Shown in pieces: positions 6,165 through 10,044 of a stretch of 10,044 bases of DNA; position 1 is the stretch's first letter; every line of letters starts with the position of its first letter. The DNA lies in NCBI GenBank assembly GCA_946886325.1, contig CAMPIK010000054.1:1-10044 (forward strand), written 5' to 3'. This DNA is from an uncultured Shinella sp. (GTDB lineage Bacteria > Pseudomonadota > Alphaproteobacteria > Rhizobiales > Rhizobiaceae). Under the pieces are notes generated by a model that had not been told where the DNA came from, searched no databases, and saw only the letters and a list, made by a program, of their open reading frames with translations. Made by a program: the position numbers and the translations under genes.

Positions 6165-7169
6165 ATGCAGGAAATCTGGATCGACTATCTGAATGCGCTC
6201 GATGCCAAGGCACTGGCGCTGAGCAATGACGAGATCCTGAGTGCCGTGGAAAAGGCGCTCGACGCCCAGGGCCGCGGCGAGACCGTCATCGAGCCCCGCG
6301 TGCATCTCGTGCCCGAGAGCTCCGACAAGGGTCATTTCAACGTCCTGCGCGGCTATGTAAAATCTCTCGGCTATGCCGGCGTCAAGGTCGTCGGAGATTT
6401 CGTCGACAACTACAAGGTCGGCCTGCCGTCCGAGATGGCCGTGCTCAATCTCTTCGACCCGAACACCGGCGTGCCGAAGGCGATCATCGATGCGACCGCC
6501 ATCACCGACATGCGCACCGGCGCCGTGACGGCGCTTGGTGCCAAATATCTGGCGCGCGGCAACAGCAAGGTGCTCGGCCATATCGGCGCGCGCGGCACCT
6601 CCTACTGGAACGTGCGGCTGCTCGACCATTTCTTCGACTTCGACGAGATCCGCGTTCATTCCCGCCGTCCGGAAAGCCGCGAGGCCTTCGCGGCGCGGCT
6701 TGAAAAGGACCTCGGCAAGAAGATCATCGTCACCGACAATTGGGAAGATTGCCTGAAGGGCGCCGATATCATGATCGAGGCGAGCCGGCTGCCGGAGCCG
6801 ACGCCGCTGTTCAAGACCGAATGGGTCAAGAAGGGCGCATTCGTCGTTCCCTATGGCACGATGAGCGCTCTCGAATTCGATCTCACCGATATCATGGACA
6901 AGGTCGTGGTCGACGACTGGGGACAGTGCGGCCCCGGAAAGCCGTTTGGGGCGCTCCGCCGCCATGTGGACGAGGGCAAGGTGACGGCCGAGAACCTCCA
7001 TGCCGAAATCGGCCAGATCGTCTGCGGCAAAAAGCCGGGGCGCGAAAGCGACGACGAAACCATCCTCTTCTGGCATCGCGGTCTCAGCACCACGGATGTG
7101 GCGCTCGGCGCAGCCATGGTCGACAAGGCGAAGGCGCTCGGCATCGGCCAGCGGCTGCGGTTCGCGTGA
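6165..7169 (+). CDS. Ornithine cyclodeaminase/mu-crystallin family protein with altered active-site motifs
   Basis: A 334-residue protein of the family's usual length. Conserved parts include the substrate Arg45 (EPRVHL), Lys74 (GVKVVG) and T-D-M-R-T-G-A at 114-120, followed by A-L-G-A-K-Y-L-A. The Rossmann loop reads I-G-A-R-G-T-S at 140-146 in place of the usual I-G-x-G-x-Q-A. Where ornithine cyclodeaminase has the G-A-D-x-P-G-K segment with its catalytic Asp, this protein has G-T-M-S-A-L-E at 231-237. It is shorter and has no Asp. The end of the second beta strand, H-S-R-R-P at 165-169, lacks an acidic residue, hinting at NADP(H). Ornithine cyclisation is thus doubtful. Imine/ketimine reduction or amino acid dehydrogenation, known in other members, is possible. 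GGAG at 6153-6156 sets the ATG at 6165. A TTG at 6096 inside the hairpin is unlikely. Confidence 0.87.
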   Translation: MQEIWIDYLNALDAKALALSNDEILSAVEKALDAQGRGETVIEPRVHLVPESSDKGHFNVLRGYVKSLGYAGVKVVGDFVDNYKVGLPSEMAVLNLFDPNTGVPKAIIDATAITDMRTGAVTALGAKYLARGNSKVLGHIGARGTSYWNVRLLDHFFDFDEIRVHSRRPESREAFAARLEKDLGKKIIVTDNWEDCLKGADIMIEASRLPEPTPLFKTEWVKKGAFVVPYGTMSALEFDLTDIMDKVVVDDWGQCGPGKPFGALRRHVDEGKVTAENLHAEIGQIVCGKKPGRESDDETILFWHRGLSTTDVALGAAMVDKAKALGIGQRLRFA

Positions 7170-7175
7170 CCCGCC

Positions 7176-7994
7176 ATGCCTGATTCCGCCGCCACGCCCG
7201 TTGCCTCGTCGAGAATGTACAATCTCAGCCCGACGATCCGCGGGCTTTGGGACGATCTCTTCATGTGGCTTTGCGGGGAAACCGGGATCGAGCTTCGGAT
7301 CGTCGCGCATGCCGCCCCCCAGCCGCTGTCCGAACTCTGGCAACGGCCGGACATGGGCGCCGTCTTCATGTGCGGCTACCCGTTTTCGAAAATGGCGCCG
7401 GACGAGAGGCCCGTGGCGCTGGCAGCACCCGTTTCGGTCGCGGCCTGGGGACATGGCAAACCCGTCTATGCAAGCCATATCGTGACGGGCCGGCGCTCCA
7501 CCATCGACCGCGCCGACCTCGGCTCCGCGCGCTGGGGCTGGACCGTGCGCGACTCCCAGTCCGGCTATCACGCACCCCGGGCCTATCTGGCCGGCCTGCC
7601 GGATGTGCGTGTCACCGGCGAAACCGTCGGCCCGTTGCTGAACCCGGCCGGCATCGTGGAGGCGATCGATACCGGCCGGATCGAAGTCGGCGCCATCGAT
7701 GCCTATGCCTATCAACTGCTGGAGATGCACGAGCCGGACACCGTGTCGTCGCTTCGCATCGTCGCGACGACGGAGCCCGCTCCCTTTCCGCTTCTCGTCG
7801 CCGCGCGCCAGCAACCGGCCGACACCGTCTCCGCGCTTCGCCGGGCGCTGCTCGCGGCACATCTGGGCGATGCGGGACGGGCGGTCCTGAAACCGCTCGG
7901 TCTCTCCGGTTTCGCCGAGCCCGATCTCTCGGACTACGAAAGCCTGCCGGCGAGAGCGCAAGAGGCGGATCGTGCACTGGGGGTCACATGGTAG
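7176..7994 (+). CDS. PhnD-like (periplasmic-binding-fold) protein without a signal peptide
   Basis: A 272-residue protein resembling the PhnD/SsuA/transferrin-like binding fold annotated as phosphate/phosphonate ABC binding proteins. Landmarks are MYNLSP at 14-19, L-W-Q-R-P-D-M at 54-60, C-G-Y-P at 66-69, the ligand-loop-like DSQSGY at 126-131, and VGAIDAYAYQLLE at 171-183. The N-terminus has no hydrophobic core or cleavage site, so the protein probably stays in the cytoplasm. It starts six bases after the cyclodeaminase-like gene with no good ribosome binding site. An ATG at 7215 (Met14, just before the conserved region) is an alternative start. It lies within a betaine ABC operon that already has an exported binding protein. 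It may be a ligand-binding sensor, a scavenger or an enzyme-like derivative of the fold. The ligand is unknown, and phosphonate binding should not be assumed. Confidence 0.75.
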   Translation: MPDSAATPVASSRMYNLSPTIRGLWDDLFMWLCGETGIELRIVAHAAPQPLSELWQRPDMGAVFMCGYPFSKMAPDERPVALAAPVSVAAWGHGKPVYASHIVTGRRSTIDRADLGSARWGWTVRDSQSGYHAPRAYLAGLPDVRVTGETVGPLLNPAGIVEAIDTGRIEVGAIDAYAYQLLEMHEPDTVSSLRIVATTEPAPFPLLVAARQQPADTVSALRRALLAAHLGDAGRAVLKPLGLSGFAEPDLSDYESLPARAQEADRALGVTW

Positions 7995-8026
7995 CCTGCC
8001 CGTACGGTTTCTCGCGCTCTCCCGAT

Positions 8027-8031
8027 GGAGG
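8027..8031 (+). promoter_or_regulatory. Ribosome binding site for the first permease gene
   Basis: GGAGG ends six bases before the ATG at 8038. The frame is open back to 7972 but overlaps the end of the previous gene there, so 8038 is the supported start. Confidence 0.65.
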
Positions 8032-8037
8032 TTCCCG

Positions 8038-8670
8038 ATGAAATGGGTTCCCAAGAACTTCGACCGGATGTTCGAGTCCCTGCTCGAACATCTCTATCTG
8101 GTCTTCTCCTCGGTCGGCATCGCGCTGGTGATTTCGCTGATCGTCGGCATATGGGCCGCTCGGCGGCCCCGCACATTCGGCTTCGTCGTCATCGTCACCG
8201 GCGTTCTCTTCGCCATTCCGAGCCTTGCGCTCTTCGCCCTCTTCATCCCGATTCTCGGCATCGGCGCCGCGCCCGCGATCACCGGACTGGCGCTCTATTC
8301 GCTGATGATCCTGATCCGCAATATCGGGCTCGGCTTCCAGTCCATTCCGCGCGACGTGCTCGATGCGGCCAATGGTATGGGATACGGAACGGCCCGGCGC
8401 ATCTGGGAGGTCGAACTGCCTCTTGCCATGCCCTTCATCGTCAGCGGCATCCGCATCGCGATGGTGACGGTGATCGGCATTGCGACGGTCGCCGCCTACA
8501 TCAATGCAGGCGGGCTCGGCGTCATCATCTTCGAGGGCATCGACCAGCGCTTTCCGGAAAAGATCATCGCCGGCGGATTGCTGACCTCGGCACTCGCGCT
8601 TTTCACCGACTATCTCCTGGCATCGCTCGAAACCATCCTGCGCCGCCGCATCGGAAGGCAAGCGGCATGA
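8038..8670 (+). CDS. Quaternary-amine ABC transporter permease 1 (OpuBB/ProW/YehW-type)
   Basis: A 210-residue inner-membrane protein with about five to six hydrophobic segments, roughly residues 22-40, 48-68, 72-94, 135-155 and 175-197. The EAA coupling loop that docks on the ATPase is D-A-A-N-G-M-G at 109-115 through the E-L-P-L-A-M-P end at 126-132. The motifs FAIPSLALFAL and AYINAGGLG at 153-161 are characteristic of glycine betaine/carnitine/choline permeases. There is no fused binding domain, so it relies on the separate protein encoded at 5149-6033. Its stop overlaps the second permease's ATG by four bases. The two permeases are clearly paralogous and probably form a heterodimer. Confidence 0.93.
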   Translation: MKWVPKNFDRMFESLLEHLYLVFSSVGIALVISLIVGIWAARRPRTFGFVVIVTGVLFAIPSLALFALFIPILGIGAAPAITGLALYSLMILIRNIGLGFQSIPRDVLDAANGMGYGTARRIWEVELPLAMPFIVSGIRIAMVTVIGIATVAAYINAGGLGVIIFEGIDQRFPEKIIAGGLLTSALALFTDYLLASLETILRRRIGRQAA

Positions 8671-9302
8671 TCATCATCGACGCCTTCCGCTGGATCGCCG
8701 ACAATCCGGGCAGCTTCTTCAGCGCCTTCAACCGCCACATGCTGATGTGCGTGATATCGCTCGGCATCGCCCTGGTGATTGCCGTTCCACTCGGATTCCT
8801 GGTCGCGCGGTTGCCGCGCGCGGCCTTCATTTCGATCAATATCGCCGGCTCGCTGCGTTCGATCCCGAGCCTTGCCATCCTGGCGGCCACCATGCCGTTT
8901 CTCGGCATCGGCCTCTTGCCCTCCGTCATTGCGCTCGTTGTGCTTGCCGTTCCGCCGCTCCTCCTCAACACCATCATCGGCGTCAGGGAGATCGACCCGG
9001 CGATCGTCGATGCGGCGACCGGCATGGGCATGGGACGTCGCGACATCCTGTGGCAGATCGAGGTGCCGCTTTCGGTGCCCGCGATCCTGGCGGGTGTCCG
9101 CACGAGCGCCATCCAGGTGATCGGCGGGGCGGCACTTGCCTCCTTCATCGGCGGCGGCGGGCTTGGCGACTTCATCAATGCCGGCATCGCCATCATGAAC
9201 ATGCCGCGCCTGATCGTCGGCGCGCTGCCCATTGCCCTTCTCGCCATCCTGGCCGAGCTGATCTTCAGCCGGCTGGAGCGATCCTTCACTCAAAGACGAT
9301 GA
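8667..9302 (+). CDS. Quaternary-amine ABC transporter permease 2 (OpuBD/YehY-type)
   Basis: A 211-residue integral membrane protein, the partner of the preceding permease. Hydrophobic segments lie at about residues 26-46, 52-80, 84-105, 140-160 and 180-200. The EAA loop is D-A-A-T-G-M-G at 115-121 ending in E-V-P-L-S-V-P at 132-138. The stretch LRSIPSLAILAATMPFLGIG at 63-82 and GGGGLGDFINAGI at 162-174 match the betaine permease family. It starts within the stop of permease 1 (ATGA) and ends 18 bases before the ATPase gene, as expected for a complex made in fixed ratio. Residues 1-22 are amphipathic rather than a signal peptide. Substrate choice is set by the binding protein, so this gene adds no specificity information. 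Confidence 0.93.
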   Translation: MIIIDAFRWIADNPGSFFSAFNRHMLMCVISLGIALVIAVPLGFLVARLPRAAFISINIAGSLRSIPSLAILAATMPFLGIGLLPSVIALVVLAVPPLLLNTIIGVREIDPAIVDAATGMGMGRRDILWQIEVPLSVPAILAGVRTSAIQVIGGAALASFIGGGGLGDFINAGIAIMNMPRLIVGALPIALLAILAELIFSRLERSFTQRR

Positions 9303-9320
9303 CCGCGGAAAGCGACCAAG

Positions 9321-10044
9321 ATGATACGACTGGATCACGTCACCAAGAACTACGAGGGAAGCGACCGCCACGCCGTCGATTCCCTCGATCTGGAGATCGA
9401 AACCGGCACGACGGTCGCGATGATCGGCCCGTCGGGCTGCGGCAAGACGACGACGATGCGGATGATCAATCGTCTCGAAACGCCGACGGTCGGCCGGGTG
9501 CTGGTCAACGGCCGCGATATCGCCGAGACCGACGAGAAGCAGCTCCGCCGCAGCATTGGCTATGTGATCCAGCAGGTCGGCCTGTTTCCGCATATGACGA
9601 TCGAGCGGAATATCGCCACGGTCCCGCGCCTGCTCGGCTGGGACAAGGCGAAGACGGATCGACGGATCGACGAACTTCTCGACCTCGTCAGCCTCGATCC
9701 GGCGGTGATGCGCAAGCGGCTGCCGCACGAGCTTTCGGGCGGCCAGCGGCAGCGTGTCGGATTTGCCCGCGCGCTGGCGGCCGATCCGGCGATCATGCTG
9801 ATGGACGAACCGTTCGGGGCGATCGACCCGATCACGCGCGTCAAGCTGCAGGACGAATTCCGGCAGATCCTCAAGAAGGTCAGCAAGACCGTCGTCATCG
9901 TCACGCATGATCTCGACGAGGCGATCAAGATGGGCGACCGCATCGCCATCATGCGCGATGGGCGGCTGCTGCAATACGACACGCCGGAAGCGGTGCTGGC
10001 GCGGCCCGCCAACGACTTCGTGGAAAATTTCCTCGGTCCCGATC
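9321..10044 (+). CDS. Quaternary-amine ABC transporter ATP-binding protein (OpuA/OpuCA/ProV type, 3'-partial)
   Basis: 241 codons of an ABC ATPase that runs off the right edge without a stop. Visible motifs are Walker A GPSGCGKTT at 36-44, Q-loop glutamines at 84-85, signature LSGGQ at 138-142, Walker B L-M-D-E-P with Asp162 and Glu163, the D-loop after it, and H-loop His196. VIQQVGLFPHMTIERNI at 82-98 and DPITRVKLQDEF at 169-180 are typical of the betaine/choline/carnitine ATPases. Many relatives carry C-terminal CBS domains that gate transport by ionic strength. Whether this one does lies outside the window. The ATG at 9321 follows GGAAAG at 9307-9312 by eight bases. Another ATG at 9299 overlaps the permease stop but is in a different frame. 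It would power import through the two permeases. Confidence 0.95.
   Translation, partial: MIRLDHVTKNYEGSDRHAVDSLDLEIETGTTVAMIGPSGCGKTTTMRMINRLETPTVGRVLVNGRDIAETDEKQLRRSIGYVIQQVGLFPHMTIERNIATVPRLLGWDKAKTDRRIDELLDLVSLDPAVMRKRLPHELSGGQRQRVGFARALAADPAIMLMDEPFGAIDPITRVKLQDEFRQILKKVSKTVVIVTHDLDEAIKMGDRIAIMRDGRLLQYDTPEAVLARPANDFVENFLGPD

Noticed and set aside
5844..8054. A 736-codon open frame on the minus strand
   Set aside because: It lies opposite three well-supported genes and parts of others. Its translation has no recognisable domain and is rich in Arg, Gly, Asp and His, as expected for antisense of GC-biased codons.
8610..9974. A 454-codon open frame on the minus strand
   Set aside because: It is opposite the second permease and the ATPase, both with clear family motifs. 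Its composition is that of an antisense shadow.

Overview
The window is a compact, high-GC, entirely plus-strand gene cluster with strong G/C third-position bias and frequent ATGA stop/start overlaps. The gene families and the HutC and ProX/Opu relatives suggest an alphaproteobacterium, probably of the Rhizobiales. This placement rests on style and family resemblance, not on a marker gene. No RNA genes, insertion sequences, CRISPR arrays or phage genes were seen.

Layout. (1) Positions 2-2786 hold a fused family I CoA-transferase (its N-terminus lies outside the window), an SDR dehydrogenase and a MaoC/hydratase-2 protein. Together they resemble the activation, hydration and oxidation steps of a CoA-dependent beta-oxidation. 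(2) Positions 2783-3553 encode a GntR regulator very close to HutC, the urocanate-sensing histidine-utilisation repressor. (3) Positions 3550-5046 encode a histidine ammonia-lyase family protein that has lost the Ala-Ser-Gly triad needed to form the MIO cofactor. (4) Positions 5149-10044 encode a quaternary-amine (ProX/OpuC-type) ABC importer made of a periplasmic binding protein, two permeases and an ATPase (its C-terminus lies outside the window). Two further genes sit inside this block: an ornithine cyclodeaminase/mu-crystallin family protein with altered key motifs, and a PhnD-like binding protein with no signal peptide.

How the parts may work together (inference). The importer would take up a trimethylammonium compound. 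The MIO-less lyase would eliminate trimethylamine from it, as known ergothionase does with ergothioneine, leaving a urocanate-like unsaturated acid. The HutC-like repressor could sense that acid. The CoA-transferase, MaoC hydratase and SDR could then process its acrylate side chain as a CoA thioester. The best candidate substrate is ergothioneine, or hercynine or another alpha-trimethylammonium aromatic acid. The sequence alone does not prove it. The roles of the cyclodeaminase-like protein and the PhnD-like protein are unknown.

Gaps. The only gaps above 100 bases are 5047-5148 (weak inverted repeats, no convincing promoter) and 6034-6164 (two GC-rich hairpins). All other genes overlap or lie within about 45 bases of each other.
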